NCBI GenBank assembly: GCA_035236585.1
Contig: CP141127.1
Span: forward strand, 49,552,001 to 49,616,000
Source: Warburgia ugandensis
Taxonomy: Eukaryota > Streptophyta > Magnoliopsida > Canellales > Canellaceae
Reading direction: 5' to 3'
DNA length: 64,000 bases
Notes under the pieces: generated by a model
Seen by the model: only the letters and a program-made list of their open reading frames with translations
The model's database searches: none
What the model was told of the DNA's origin: nothing
Shown: piece by piece, positions 11,535 through 24,406 of the stretch
Numbering within the stretch: position 1 is the first letter of the stretch
Layout: every line of letters starts with the position of its first letter
Translations under genes and position numbers: made by a program

Positions 11535-14500
11535 TATAACATCCCGGGTTTTTCAAACTTTTATTCGTTATGATTTGTAAAGTAGTGAAAATTTCCTTAT
11601 TTTTGTAAAATAGGATTAGAGTGATATTATAAATAAGTAGATTTTAAATTCATCAACTTCATCCCGGGTGTTACTAAGAAACCTTTACATACAAGTAATA
11701 TAATAGTCATCTAACTAAGGAATGGTTAGAGACATATGCCAAAGGATCTACCATACATGACAATTAAAGTCACAGTCCATTTAATTAACCAAAAAAATCA
11801 TAGTACAATTATCCAAATTGTAAACAAAAGTCTTAAGTTATACAACACCCAAAATGAAACCCTATACATGGATTTCTATCAAAAGTAACTACATCACAAG
11901 GCATGTCCTTCTCATGTCTAAACTGGTCCTAGCACCTTCTCCTTTCCTATATCCTTTGCTTTTGAACTACCTAAACTGTCACCTGAAATGTTGGTTGTAG
12001 GGGCTGATCAAAACAGCATCTTATAATAGGGTGAAAAGCTAATAAAAGCTAGAACACCTAAAAGAGAACAAGCAGTAGCATTGTATAACCTTCTGAAAAG
12101 AGTGTATGATTTTGTAAAAAGAATGGTCAATATGTATACAATAAGATCCTTTAAAGATTATTGAAATCAAAGTCAACCACAAGGTCTAAAGTAAATTTAC
12201 AAATATATTAAAATCAAGGTGTCTCAACCAATGATGCTTGACCAAGGCATAAACCTTTGATCTGCAAATGCACAAATCTGTGTCCACATTGTTGTGGAAA
12301 ACTAATCGCTCCCAATCATAGTGGCATATGGTCCTACCACCCTAGACAAGGTTGAAACTCTCAAGAAATGACCCACATAACATCAACATAGAGACATCTA
12401 TGCTTGTAGGACCCTGTCGTCACCCATTAGTGACTACCATGGCCTCTACATCTGCTTGTGGATACCTACACGAGCCATGATTCACTGTACCTCATGGGGG
12501 CTACCTAGCTACCTCTCAGAGCACTTCTCATGACAAGATACTCCTGCCCATCGTCTCCATTGCAAGGCTAATATCTATATCAATCTCATATGTCAGTGGC
12601 CAACTGCACCTCATAGCATATGATCTCTTGGACTTATAACATATTGACTTAGTGTACCCGCCAAACGATCCAGGTCTTAGGACACTTCTAGAGTTCTTGC
12701 CCAAAACATCAATGAAATCTATATTCATAAGGACTTATAGTTGCTCGTAGAGTGCCTACTTAAGCATCAATAAAAATGCATCCATCAGAACTTATGGACT
12801 CTCATAGAGTGCTTGCCAAATGATCAATGAAATCCATAATCATCGGACATATAGCAGCTCATAAAGCACTTGCTTAAGTATTGGCAAAAACCAAACTAGT
12901 GATTTATAAAACAAATCCAAGGTATGGGAGACTTCATAAAACATGAATGTGATATTGTGTTATGTACTTCTAGTATTTGTATGGTGGTGTGAGATATTTT
13001 GTTAAATTATTTCTATCCTAGTGTGACACTTTAATGATATTGGCTTAATTATAAAGTTTAAGGGCTACATAATATTCTTAATGAATGCATGTCTTCATTT
13101 TTACTTCAACATTTAATTATTTTTTGTCTTTTGTACTTAAATTAACATAGGTTGGTTAGACTACAAGTAAAATGATTATATTAAATGAATCTTAGTCTAA
13201 GGAGGGATGTTCTACTACTAAGGCATATCAAATCTTATATAACAAAACTAAGTGGTAAGGCCTTATATCATTAATAGCTATAAGTTCTAAGATTCCTCAA
13301 GTGCTGACTATAAAAACCCAAGGAATAAAGCATGGTCCAAGGTTTATGAGGCTTTGTCATAGTCCAAGACCTAGGTGGTTAAGCTTAAATAAAACATCAT
13401 AAGCGGTTATCAACTCTTAGGTTTACTTAGTCTTCCAAATTATCCAAGTTTTAACTTAAGGGCAATTTGGTAATTTCTCATTCTTTAGCCTAAATTACCT
13501 TTTTACCCATTATTTTGTCAAGTTTACAATTTATCTTGTATTAATCATCTTTTTAGTGAAATGGCAGGTGAAGTTTTATCAATGGATTCAACTTAGTCCT
13601 ATAATTATATAGAATTTTGACTTAAGAGTAGTTTTGTAATTTTCTTCTCTTAGGGAAATTACCTTTATACCCATATTATTTAAAATTTTTAAGGATGGGT
13701 TGCATTACTCTTATTATTAGTGAAATATACTTAAAGTTTGGCTACATTTCTAGCTCAACAAATTGGATTTTTCTAAATTTTCTTCATTTTGGAATTTCAA
13801 AATTACTAAAAATTCTTGGTCAATCAAATTTTAAATTGTAAATTTCTGGGACAGGAATTCTCAAATGACTCAGAGAATTCTAGTTGTCTTCTTTCTCTTG
13901 TACGTGTTTTTCTAGCCATTAATGTATATACAATAAGGTGAATTTTTGGTGCCATTCAAGCTTCTCTTTCTAAATTTTCATTATTCACTCTCAAATTTTC
14001 CATCCAATCCCAATTTCATATAAAAAAATCAATCAAATAGAGCCAATTAGGATCAGGAACTATTATTATTCTTGTATATTTATGAGCAAGAAATAGCACC
14101 ATTCCCTATCTACTAGCATAATCTTTACAACCACATTACCTAAATCTTATGAAGTAATTTCTCTTGAAATCTGTAGAACACAATGCCTCCTTCGAAACCC
14201 TAATTTTAATATCCTTTATCTTTCATTGGTTTATAAGATTTTCACATTGGAATTGGGCATGCAGAATTGCCAGTGAGCAAAAATCTATGTGCATCCAACC
14301 CCTATTTCTACTTACCCAATGAAAAATCCATGGAAATAATTCAAAAAATTTCAATTTAAAACTTCCATAGCAAGTTTACCCAGTATGAAAGATAATCCAA
14401 ATGAAATTTCTAAAGATATAGAGGTTTAAGAAAGTGGCTTGCTAGATGACCATCTACTGTTTATCATGAACCAACCATGGAATTAAAATAGAGCATATAT

Positions 14501-14800
14501 AGATTTCTCTATAACCAATCCAAACTTAATGTAAATCAAACGCCAATGAGGCATACACACACCATGGTCATAAATCCGCATCAAGCATGAAGATTTAACA
14601 TGAATTAACAAATGAATAATTGAATCAAAGTGAACATTGCACCATGAAAGTACTAAATGGTTCCACTTACAAGAACCAATAAAACCATTGATTCTTAAAT
14701 GATTAAAAAAATAAAGAATTTGGATTGGCTAATCCAAGCTCGTATTAACATTTCATCCCAAGAAAAGTCCCCTACCTATTTTTGAGGTTTGTGTTGCCTG
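11535..14800 (-). mobile_element. LTR of family C, copy 1, minus strand
   Basis: Starts TATAACATCCCGGG and matches, block by block, the C copy that begins at 47643: CATCCCGGGTGTTACTAAG near 11660, the array module at 12260-12890, the GGCAATTTGGTAATTTCTCA block near 13460, the CTTGTACGTGTTTTTCTAGCC block near 13900 and the GGCTAATCCAAGC block near 14730. The last shared phrase is AAAAGTCCCC at about 14770, after which it is replaced by the 3' internal part of element A. The A-element end near 14800 is approximate. No coding frames. Confidence 0.65.
12260..12890 (-). repeat. Array module in C LTR copy 1
   Basis: Tandem, diverged units of about 60 bases with the core GGACTTA-AG-TGCTC-TAGAG-GCCTGC-TAAGCATCAATAAA, preceded by one unit of the 31-base GTGGTAGGAC/ATATGCCACTA repeat. 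The same module recurs in A, C and E LTRs across the window. Confidence 0.6.
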
Positions 14801-15613
14801 GATCTCTAACTAATCTCCTCTAATTTGCAAGCTTCTGCTCTCTATAGAGGAGATAAATGATTTATAATGGTAATCTAAGTCTAATTAATGAATTTAGACC
14901 AACTTAACGAAATAAGCATAACTTCAGTGAGTAAAATATAGTTAGAGAAGAATGGAAATGGGGCTGAGAATAACCATTGTGAAGAGGAAGTGGATTAAAT
15001 AAATAAAGTAAGTAAATCTTAGAAATGGTTGATGTTAGGATTAATAATGACTTTGAATCAAGTTCTTTCCAAGAGGATAAACTTGGAAATTACTAACTCT
15101 CTATAAAGAACCTGGTTAAACTAGAAAATCTAAGAATTCAATGGAATTTGGATGAGAAATAAGATAGATATAAAAGGGTTTGAAAGAAAAGAATATGAAA
15201 ATCCCTTAATTTTTGCATGAAAACTTGGTCAAAAGATTAGATTAAGACACTTATACAAAGATAATTACAAGAGAATCATATAAGAAAAAGGAAACGAAGT
15301 AAAGTAAGAAATTATGATTCTAACAAGTAGGCGAGAAATAGTTATAGTGAAAATTTTCAAAGATTAGTAACCTAATATATATGGAGAAAAAGTGAGAAGC
15401 AAGAACAGAAATCTTTCGTTAAACTAAATCATGAAATTATTCTAGCCTACATCATAACTTAAAATTTGAGATCGATAAATAGAAGAGAAAAATATCTGTT
15501 TAGAGCTGTTGGTGAATGATATAAAGATATTTGGAGAACGAAATGCATTTAGAAATACTTGAGGAATGATGTAGAACAATTTTGAGGATGAAATTTCTAT
15601 AAGGAGGGAAGAA
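14800..15613 (+). mobile_element. 3' internal non-coding end of an A-family element
   Basis: AT-rich sequence leading into the polypurine tract at 15601. Its last 250 bases are the reverse complement homologue of 63724-64000: GGTGAATGATATAAAGA, the GAAATTTCTATAAGGAGGG block and the GAGAAAAAGTGAGAA block. This is the untranslated tail that lies between pol and the 3' LTR. No coding region is recognised; the left boundary is approximate. Confidence 0.55.
15601..15613 (+). other. Polypurine tract of A element
   Basis: AAGGAGGGAAGAA directly before the LTR start TGTAACAACC. It fixes the LTR at 15614 as a 3' LTR with respect to the sequence on its left. Confidence 0.7.
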
Positions 15614-18600
15614 TGTAACAACCTCACATTTTAAGTTATTTTCTAGGTAATTATAACATATTTTAATTAGAATAAAATCAGAAAGTGAATTGCTTAGAAA
15701 TTGAATTTCGAGTGACCCGCTTGAAAACTCAAATTTTGTATTAAAAATGATCAAAAATAAAAACTACATGTTGATACGATTTTAATGACACTAATTTTTT
15801 CAGCAAAATTAAGATTGAGAGGGGAAAATCCAAAAATTTGACTAATTTAGGGTGTCCAAATTCATAAAGGCACCCCCAGTGTTGTTTCTTAGCGGGGGTT
15901 GTAGTAAGATATGCCATGCAGGGTGCGGGTGTGACATGTGACTAGGCCATGCACCACACATTGGCTTGCTCCCCCTGCGATGGGGCTGCAACTGATGAGA
16001 ATGGGACAAAATGGGGGAATTTTGAAGAAAGGGGGAAAGCCCAGCGTCCACCCCCCATCCACTCAATCTCCAATTGGTGACCCAAAACCCCCCACTCTTC
16101 CTTGTTCTTCCCACCACCGACACATTGACTAGACTATCACGGTAGGCTGGCATGAAAATCCTCTCCCCGTCTGATCAACCTCCCCATGTGCAAAACCCCA
16201 TCTTTCCCCATTCTTCCCTTCCCCGTTCAAGTTTTGACCGACACGATGACTAGACCATCACGAATTTCCCATCCCCTATCCTTTAGTTTTCCTCTCTCGA
16301 GGTTGATTCGAAGTAGCCCCAAGCGGTGGTCAGACCAGGGTTGCCGACCACCTCCACCCAGAACCCCCCTCTCCTCTTTCCCTTCTCCTCTTCCTTGACC
16401 CACCTGGGACAGGAGCAATCAATCAACTATGCCTGATAGACAGCTACTAGGCAAGGGCCACTGGCCACTACCCAAACCCTTCTCCCTATGGTTGGCATAG
16501 CCCTGTCTCTTCCCCACTCAATTATGCTCTCTTTTGGCTAACACAGCTGACCAGTGCACCCAGCCATTCCTCTCCTCTTCCCTTATGTCCCCCTTCCTCT
16601 GGTGAGTTAGGGTAGGGCGACTCGCCTGTGTCACCCTCTCCCAACTCATCTCGGTGAGCCGAGTTAACATGATGAGCCCCATTATCCTCCTTAGACTTTG
16701 ACCTCTTGCACTACTAAATCCAAGAAGGATTTCGTAGATTCGAGATAAACGTCGTGATCTTTACAATGCAAGGAACTAAACTCATCTGTCCTTTGTTGGT
16801 CAATGACAATTTGATCATCAATCATGACTGGACCAGATCAACAGACTTGTGACTGATCTGATGACCCGCCATGATCTAACCATTGATCTATCCTTGAATG
16901 ATAGACCTATGACTAATTTTGTAGATCTTGCCCTAATCCAATTGTTGATTTACCTCTAAATGGTATATTTGAACTTATTCCAACCATTCATCATGATCTA
17001 ACCATTGATCTATCTCCAAAAGTCAAACCTGTTATTGATGTGGGAACCCTCACATGATTTAGCCATTGATCAGTCACCCACAACTTGATTTGTGACTAAT
17101 ATGATGCATTCACCATGATTTAACCATTGATTGGTCACTAGAAACCAAATATGTGGTTGATCTAATCCGTTTATAGTGATCTAATCTTAGATTGGTCACT
17201 AAAACATCAGATCTTTGACTGATGCACCCCTGAGAGATGATCTTACCATTAATTAACCACACATTGCTTAGATATGTGATCAATATAAGATCCCAATTTG
17301 TTCTAAATGTAGATTTCACACTAAATGATCTGATATGTGATCAGATTTAGCCGTTCATCTTGATCTCACCATATATTAGTGAACAGGCTCCTAAATTCAC
17401 ATCTGATTCAAGTATTCATTCTGATATGACCATATATCTATTACCAAATCCCTATAACAACAACATATGCAGCATACTTACTAAGATCTAACCGTTGATT
17501 GACCATCCAATGCTAGATCTATGAGATCAGACACTACATCTCATTCTAATCTATAGTGTTCCATGGTTGGAGTTACGGATCAGCATATCTCTACTCTCTT
17601 GGTATGCTAGTCAGCAATAGAGACACAATCAGAGCCATCCATCTATGGATTAACAATGAAACCTACAAATTAGTCAATCAACAGATTAAGCTAAAGGAGG
17701 TACACACATAAGCTGAGAATAAGCATCATACGAGGTAGGTGGATTAAGATTGTTATTTTAAAAAGTTTTAATAATTTCCATGTCTTTATAATAATGATTG
17801 AATGCAGATTATGATTTACAAAGTATTGTCTTTAATTACTAAAATTATAAAAGCAAGTGATAAATTTAGAAGTCATCTTGTGACATCTTTAAAATTTAAA
17901 CCTTTTCAAGTTAGGAAAGTGAATACCATTAATGACCCTCCTTATTGATGATATAAAGAATGTAAAACAAACTTTTAAACTCAACAAATGAGAGCATGAA
18001 GTTGTCTAGATGGTTGAGAATTACCAAATTGCCCTAGGTTAGAGGAATTCTAGTATTCCTAAATGAAGAAAAGATGTGGAAATCTTTACTTTTTTAGTTG
18101 TCATGAAAACCTATTGATGGTGTAATTCACTAGACATTGAGAAAAGTAAGAGCAAACCTTCAACTAAATGAGAGGGTCAAGAAGGTAATTTGTGTAGAAG
18201 GTGAGAGATTATTAGGTTAGAATTTTTGACAATATTGGAAAACTAAGTAGTTCTATGAATGAAACCTCATATGTTAATACATTTAGGCACAACCACCTAT
18301 GTTTTAGACTATACAGAAGCCACATAAGCCCATGGACCTCACATCATTTCCTTAGGTCATTTTAGCTAGGACTTGGAAAGTTTCATAACCTAGCTACTAA
18401 TGACATAGGGTATTACAACTTAGTATTATTATAGAGAGCTCTATATAGCTTAGTTGAAGGACATCCCAACCTAAGCTAAGACTTGTATGATGTGAGCATT
18501 TACTTTTAGTATTGCCTACCTATGGTCAATTGAAATATAGCTTTAGGTGACTAGCAACGATGCCATAATTTTCAAAAAACTCAAGATAATCATACCTCAA

Positions 18601-19019
18601 GTAGCTAACATTAAATTACATACCCGACAATCTAAGCTCTAGAAACTCAACACCACAAGGACAATGAATGGAAGTTAGGAGAGTACCTAGTTATACGATG
18701 AGACCAAATATGAGTTAATTATCATTAGTGACAATAGAAAAATGAACAATAGTTAAGATAGTTGTTAAATGTGATATACTCATAACTAGCATTAAAGGAC
18801 TATTATTTTGAGGTGAAATAATAAACACATCAAGATATAAAACATAAGCACCAAGTTGTTGAAGTGAAAATGAAGCAATGCATTTGTGTACGAAGGTCAT
18901 GTGATCCATGAGCATCATAAATAAGACAAGATCATTTAAAATTGTCACAATGGGTTAATAGTATGTTAGTGCATGACACTCTACCACCTACATGATTTGG
19001 ACCAATGGGTTCAAGGATC

Positions 19020-19930
19020 TAGCCAAGAGTCAGAGGCATTGTTTGCATCAACACTAGGCAAACCACCACTAGAGGATGGGGAACCATGAGATTTGGAATC
19101 TCATGAGTTTTGATTTTATCGATGTTTAGGCAAGCACACTCTACAAAGTGACTATAAGTCTTGATGGATGAGAATTTACTAATGCTTAGGCCAGTGCTCT
19201 ATGAGCAATTGTAAGCTCTATTGGTTATAGATTTCATCCATGCTTTTGGAAGATACTCTACAAGTTGCCGTAAGTCCTAATGGATAAGATTTTGTTAATA
19301 CTTAGGAAGGTGCTCCACAAGCAGCTATAAGTCCTTACAGATATGGATTCCATAGATGTTTTGGGCAGTCACTCTTGGAGTGTCATAAGTCCCGATTCAC
19401 TCGATAGGTGCTCTAAGTAAGACCCAGAGGCTTACACGTCTAGGGTAGTAGTAAGACCTGGAGGCAAGCATGCTATCTGTCGCTGTAAGTCCCGAAGTCC
19501 ATATGCTAGGAGGTGCAGTTGGCCACTGACCTCTAAGATGAGATTGATACTAGCCCTGTGACAGAGATGGCCAGTAATACGAGTACCTTCTCATGAGGAA
19601 GTACTCTGAGTAGTAGCTAGATAGTAGTGAGTCATGGTTCATGCAAGTATCCATGGGCAGATGTAGAGGCTACAGTAGTCACCAGTGGATGACGGTAGGG
19701 CCTATGAGCATAGGTGTCTATGTGTTGTTAGCATGTTGAGCATGCCAGTCATTCTCAAGAGTTCAAAACATTGGTCCCTAGTGGTAGGATGATATGCCAC
19801 TAATGGTCCCAGTGGTAGGCCAACATGCCACTAAAGGTCTTGGTGGTAGGACGATATGCCACTGATCATCCCTAGTGGTAGGATTGTATACCATTGTGAC
19901 ATAGAGCAATTAGTTTTCCACCGTGATGTG
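19020..19930 (+). repeat. Array module in the full-length A LTR
   Basis: Plus-orientation units of about 60 bases (GATTTTATCGATGTTTAGGC-AGCACTCTAC-AG-G-CTATAAGTCCT-ATGGAT), then the CTGACCTCTAAGATGAGATTGATAC block, then four units of a 31-base repeat at 19771-19898. Confidence 0.65.
19771..19898 (+). repeat. 31-base tandem repeat, about 4 units
   Basis: Unit consensus TGGTCCC-AGTGGTAGGA-GATATGCCACTAA. Units differ by a few substitutions each. The homologous array has about 10 units at 44471-44790. Confidence 0.7.
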
Positions 19931-21284
19931 AGCATGGATTTGTGCATTTCGTATTAAGGGCTATGTGTCTTTGTTTGGCCTCATTTGTTTGACATTAAGG
20001 ATGATTTGAGATCACCAATCTTTCCTCTTAGATTTCACCTCACGTAGATGAGAATGATTTTCACATTTGTGATTTTAGTTCTATTTGATGTACAAAGAAC
20101 TGTTTGCAATTATGAAATGATGATTATGCTTTTGGAAACCATGAAGAGCTTTTGGTTTTACCAGGTCAAAGATTTATCAAATGAAGGTTTGTTGACGACC
20201 AGACTCTTGAGCATATAGTATACTCTTTGACCTTATCCACTAACCTCATCTTTTATCGATATCATACTTTGATGCTTACACTAGCTAGTGGCTTTACCAT
20301 TAGTGTCATATTTCATACTGATTTTTCCTTAATTGATGGTTTCATGATGGTCAGCTTACTAAGGTGCTAGATTACTCAAGCATTATGAGTGATTTTTGGA
20401 TGATCATATACTAATTTTTCTTGTATATAAAAACTACATTGGGTTCGTGAAGAAAAAGAAATATTAAACAACTACCTTTACACATGATAATGAGGAAGTT
20501 GGATACCTCACTCTTTAAAAAGTTAATTTAACTATCAAATGAAAAACAACTTAGACTTGTATAGGGATAACTTGAATAGTCATGTGTGATGAATGATCTT
20601 GAAGAGATGTATCTTGTGAATAAAGATAGAATGCTTATGTTTCAATTAGTGGAAAATGATCTTAGTACAAATTAAACGTGCATCAAATGATAAAACCTTA
20701 GAATGCTTAAATCCTTAAGAAAAGATAAGGCAATAATAATATTCATTAAAATGACAATAAACTATGATTCCTTAGCTATAATGAATTGCACATGTGAATG
20801 GTTTCCATAGCTGTACAATCTAAGAACTTATAATTTTGGCATAAGCCCTATCAAAATAGCATAAGGTTTGTTTTAAGTATGATATATTCTCACAATGCAT
20901 GGATAATTTAAATCATGAGCTGCATGATGAATGTGTTGTGATATGGGTGTGATTGGAGTTCTAGGAAGTGATAAGTCTAGTACATTTATTTTCAAAGCAA
21001 TGAAAAATTATTCATATTGTTTATTAGGTTTTCCATGTACATGCATCAAATGTGCGTACATCTAAAAAATAAAGAAAACTCTATGAGTTTTTTTAATAGA
21101 AATGAGACACTCATTTCAACGTAAAATCCTTGTGTTTTGTGTAAAAATGACACTTAGGACTTTCAAGAAAACTTCTAGTGAAATTTTTTTTCACTATTTT
21201 GTTTTTGAAATGAATTTCAAACAAGGGATATCCCAAATTTTGAAAAAAATTTCAAAAAGTATTTTGAAAACCTAGGGTGTCACA

Positions 21285-21640
21285 GTTTTTAGTGGACTTA
21301 AATTGGTAAAGAAGGTGATTGGTCTTAGTACAAAAAAATATAACTCATTACCCTATTTTACTGAGCATACGTGTCTATGTTTTGTATGCATATGTCCATA
21401 AGTAAGTGTATCAATTAGCGGACTTCCATCACATACCAATGCTTTCACTTGACAAGCGTGCTTGTGTCAGTGAAAGAAGTAGCTATATTTCCATGTAGTT
21501 CATGATTCAGTATTAGATCACATGCCACACTAATCATGATTAAAGTCATTGAAAGTGAATGTATCAACACTTAGGAGGGTTAAGCCTTAGACTTAGGTAG
21601 AGATCTTAGTTATAACCATTAGAAAAGAAGTCCTATTAAA
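21285..21640 (+). other. Leader between A LTR and gag-like sequence
   Basis: About 360 bases after the LTR with no reading frame. No good initiator-Met primer site is seen directly after 21284, which is either decay or a sign that this junction is not a normal 5' LTR junction. Confidence 0.4.
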
Positions 21641-22010
21641 ACCTTGGTTGTTTTCAGATGCCTCTATGAAGATGTAGGGCTTGCTTGCCATCACCACTAG
21701 ATCTACAAGTAGCAGTAGATAGGGCCAAGGGTAGTGGTAGAGCTTGAGGCAACCCAAAAGATGAGGTCGTCAATCTTTTGCTCTAGAGGATGACTCAAAG
21801 GTTGTGAGCCTCAACTTACACATCAAGTGCAGATGGGGCAGTAAATGCAGAAGGGGAGGAACATCCCTTAGTGGACAACCTTGGTGAGACATTTAGGAGG
21901 ATTGCTCTTAAGTTCTCTGGTAGAGATGGCCCAAAGAGAGTAGATACTTGGTTGTTAGATGTTGAGTAGATTTTTAAGGCGATGCCTATACTAGAGGATC
22001 ACTGAGCTTT
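21641..22010 (+). pseudogene. Gag fragment of A element, interrupted by element D
   Basis: The plus strand carries Ty3/gypsy gag-like residues, including FSGRDGPKRVDTWLLDVE and IFKAMPILEDH, which align with the gag of chromoviruses and with the gag of element D. The fragment begins about 360 bases after the A LTR and stops where the D LTR starts. It is decayed, with several breaks, and is a fossil. It shows that the A family is a Ty3/gypsy element close to the Tekay type. Confidence 0.65.
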
Positions 22011-22439
22011 TGTCACGACCCGGGTTTTTATATGATGCAATGTTGATAAAAAGGCGAGATCTCTTGTTTTATAAATATGAAATGCATGCAATTCTTTTTC
22101 ATTTGGAAAACAACCTTTCATAAAAACCCCGAGTGTGAAAACACATTCTCAATCTATTTAGTCATGGCAAAGTTTTAAATCAATAATGTTCCCAAGAAAG
22201 TGTTAGTCACAGCCCAGCTATTAGAGAGTGACTACAATCAAGTAACATTGAAAGGTAAGATAGGGGTTTACTTACTTGTGCTTGGCCTGTGTCTTCTAGT
22301 ACAAATGTCCCTTGCCCTTAGGTATTTACTTTGTATCTGAAAAATGTTGAGGATTGGGTGAGTATATAATATACTCAGTAGGGCCTATCACTACTAGTTT
22401 TATAAATGCATGAGATGTTTTAAAATCATGTGCTCATTC

Positions 22440-22563
22440 ATTCAAAACATGCGTATGTTTGAATACTCGAGTTCAATATTAGTATAAGAATCCATAATCA
22501 ATTTCAAAATATGCGTATGTTTGAATACTCGAGTTCGATATCAGTATAAGAATCCATAATCAA
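22440..22563. repeat. 61-base tandem duplication in D LTR (left copy)
   Basis: Two units, each with ATGCGTATGTTTGAATACTC and AGTATAAGAATCCATAATCA. The same duplication is in the right LTR at 29699-29822, but the solo D-family LTR at 47910-50632 has one diverged unit near 48390-48450. Confidence 0.8.
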
Positions 22564-23941
22564 CTGAAATTCTCATAACTTAAAAGATCACATAATTCCA
22601 AAAGTGAAAGTATCATATATCTGATGACATCATGATATGCAATAGATGCCTCATGGAGTCCAACTCATGGACCCCTAGTATGGTATGGTCGACCAACCTC
22701 ATATCATGCTACATGAAATGCACATCAAACCATAGGGTCCACTATGCCCACGGCCTCCTCGCCGTGTGGTCTCCGGGTACCTGAGGACACTTGGTCATAG
22801 CCTCCACGGGGCCTATGACACGTCTTTGTTGTAAATCATGCAATTCATGAAATCGGTTGCAAAACATGCATGAAATGCATAAAATCTACTCACGCTAGTA
22901 TTGCATTCAAAGTCATAACCCTGCCTAGAAGCCTAACAGCCTAGAAGCCTGCCAGCCTAGAAGCCTTGTCAGCTCTCTCTGGCCCGCCCTCATCAGCCCG
23001 CCCTCATCGGTCAAGGCTACACTTATCATGCAACCTATGCATGTAGCACATGTCTTGGCAATACATGCACAATGTATCTTTCAAAACCTGTCCTCTTTGG
23101 GTCCCTCACAACTGCCTGGCCCTCGGCACTCTAGCCTCTTTTGGCAACCCTCAAGGACATGCAATCTTTGCAAGTACTTAAATCATGCAATGTATGCACT
23201 TGTTTACAAAACATATATGTGCACAATGTATATGCAGTCATTTCAAAACATGGCTATGTACAAAGCATTTAACATGCATGCTGAATTAATACATGCAAAT
23301 CACATACAAATCAAGTTATATATCTAAAACATGTGTTATCAAATAACAATAGTTCTTTTAAAAGAATCTAATAGTGATAGAGCACCTACCTGACTAGGCC
23401 GCGTTAACCCTCTTGTCCTCGTACGCTCCTGAACATGGTTTGGGGACTCAAGGTTAGTTTAACCTATCTTTGATGGGTTTAGAGCATTTGGGTCTTATTA
23501 CTTAGGCATTAGGGGTCCATCCCTATGCCTATGGGTGTCCTAAGGTCCTAATTGGGCCTTGGTATTCTCAGTTTTCCAAAGTTCTAGTGGTCACACGCCA
23601 CCATCCTATTCTAAGGGTCATGGCCTACTTTGATTGGGCTTTGATTAGGGATTTTATGGTCCTTGGATGTGTCCGCGTCGTCGATACGAACACAATGCCT
23701 TTTGCGGCGCCTCAATCGGAGCTCTAGATCTCAAGTTATAAGCGTTTTAACATTGTATGTACATATAGTCTTAAAGACAAAAAAAAGAGGAATGCTAGGG
23801 CGCTGCGCGTCTGCGACGTGCGCCCAGCATCCTTAAGAAACCAAAAAAATGATGCACGCTAGCACACCGCGCGTCTGCGGCGCACGCCTCAGCGGGCGCG
23901 TCTGCAGACACGCTCTACAACGCCGCTCGTCGTCCCTTTAG

Positions 23942-23965
23942 CGGGCGCGTCCCTGGACGCGCCCG
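23942..23965. other. GC-rich perfect inverted repeat in D LTR
   Basis: CGGGCGCGTCC, two-base spacer, GGACGCGCCCG: 11-base arms. It lies in the CpG-rich part of the LTR, downstream of the TATA position on the minus strand, so it would be a hairpin in the transcript if transcribed. Confidence 0.7.
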
Positions 23966-24382
23966 TTTGGTTTTTCAAACGGCGTCGACCTGCGTCAACT
24001 TGGGACGGTCCTATTGGATTGTCCCGCTTGTTAGTGACCTCGGTCGTCCTTAGGTCACCCTGGTTCGACCCTGTCGAACCAGTGCGGCCTGGGAACGTCC
24101 TAGGGGTCTTTGTGGCTCTCCTGGAGGCCTATTCTCCATGGTTTTTCATGGAAAAACCTAGGGAAACTGAGCCTAGGACTATCGGTGAGATGGGTTTGGG
24201 GAGTTTTGGAGCATACCTGCTTCGTGGGTGGTTTTCTCTCCACATTTTCCCCCCTTGGTCACTGCTTCACGACTGGTTTTCTCCAAGGCTTTTGAATGGT
24301 GGTGGGGAACCCTCTAGAATGGCGGTGGTTTCTTCTTGAAACACCACTGTTCCAGAAACCTCTAGGAGGTTGAAGACGACAG

Positions 24383-24406
24383 GGTGCCCGTATCAAAATG
24401 GGCACC
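24383..24406 (-). promoter_or_regulatory. LTR dyad motif, D left copy
   Basis: GGTGCCC and GGGCACC arms around GTATCAAAAT: a perfect 7-base inverted repeat. The same motif lies at the matching place in the other D LTRs. Confidence 0.55.

Larger units (their letters stand above)
15614..21284 (+). mobile_element. Full-length A-family LTR (5.67 kb)
   Basis: Starts TGTAACAACCTC after a polypurine tract and ends GGGTGTCACA at 21284. Homologous pieces lie at 35468-39245, 39310-45165 (interrupted), 45166-47642 and 58585-63723. Order of parts: AT-rich start; dyad-like motif at 15851-15874; GC-richer pyrimidine block 15870-16700; a stretch of ATCTAACCATTGATC phrases at 16800-17560; an AT-rich block; the array module 19020-19930; and an AT-rich end with the TGACACTTAGGAC-TTTCAAG block. 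At nearly 5.7 kb it is very long for an LTR, and part of the length is tandem arrays. Unusually it has internal sequence on both sides: a 3' tail to the left and leader plus gag to the right. Confidence 0.7.

Noticed and set aside
16186-16418. Pro/Ser-rich ORFs on both strands
   Set aside because: Composition effect of the pyrimidine-rich LTR block.
16800-17560. Repeated ATCTAACCATTGATC phrases as a possible satellite
   Set aside because: Irregular spacing and inside an A LTR; also present in reverse at 61700-62050. It is an LTR sub-block, not a separate satellite.
23028-23327. 99-residue plus-strand ORF, repeated exactly at 30271-30570
   Set aside because: It lies in the same place in both D LTRs, on the strand opposite to the element, and shows no domain. 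Its conservation follows from the youth of the LTR pair.
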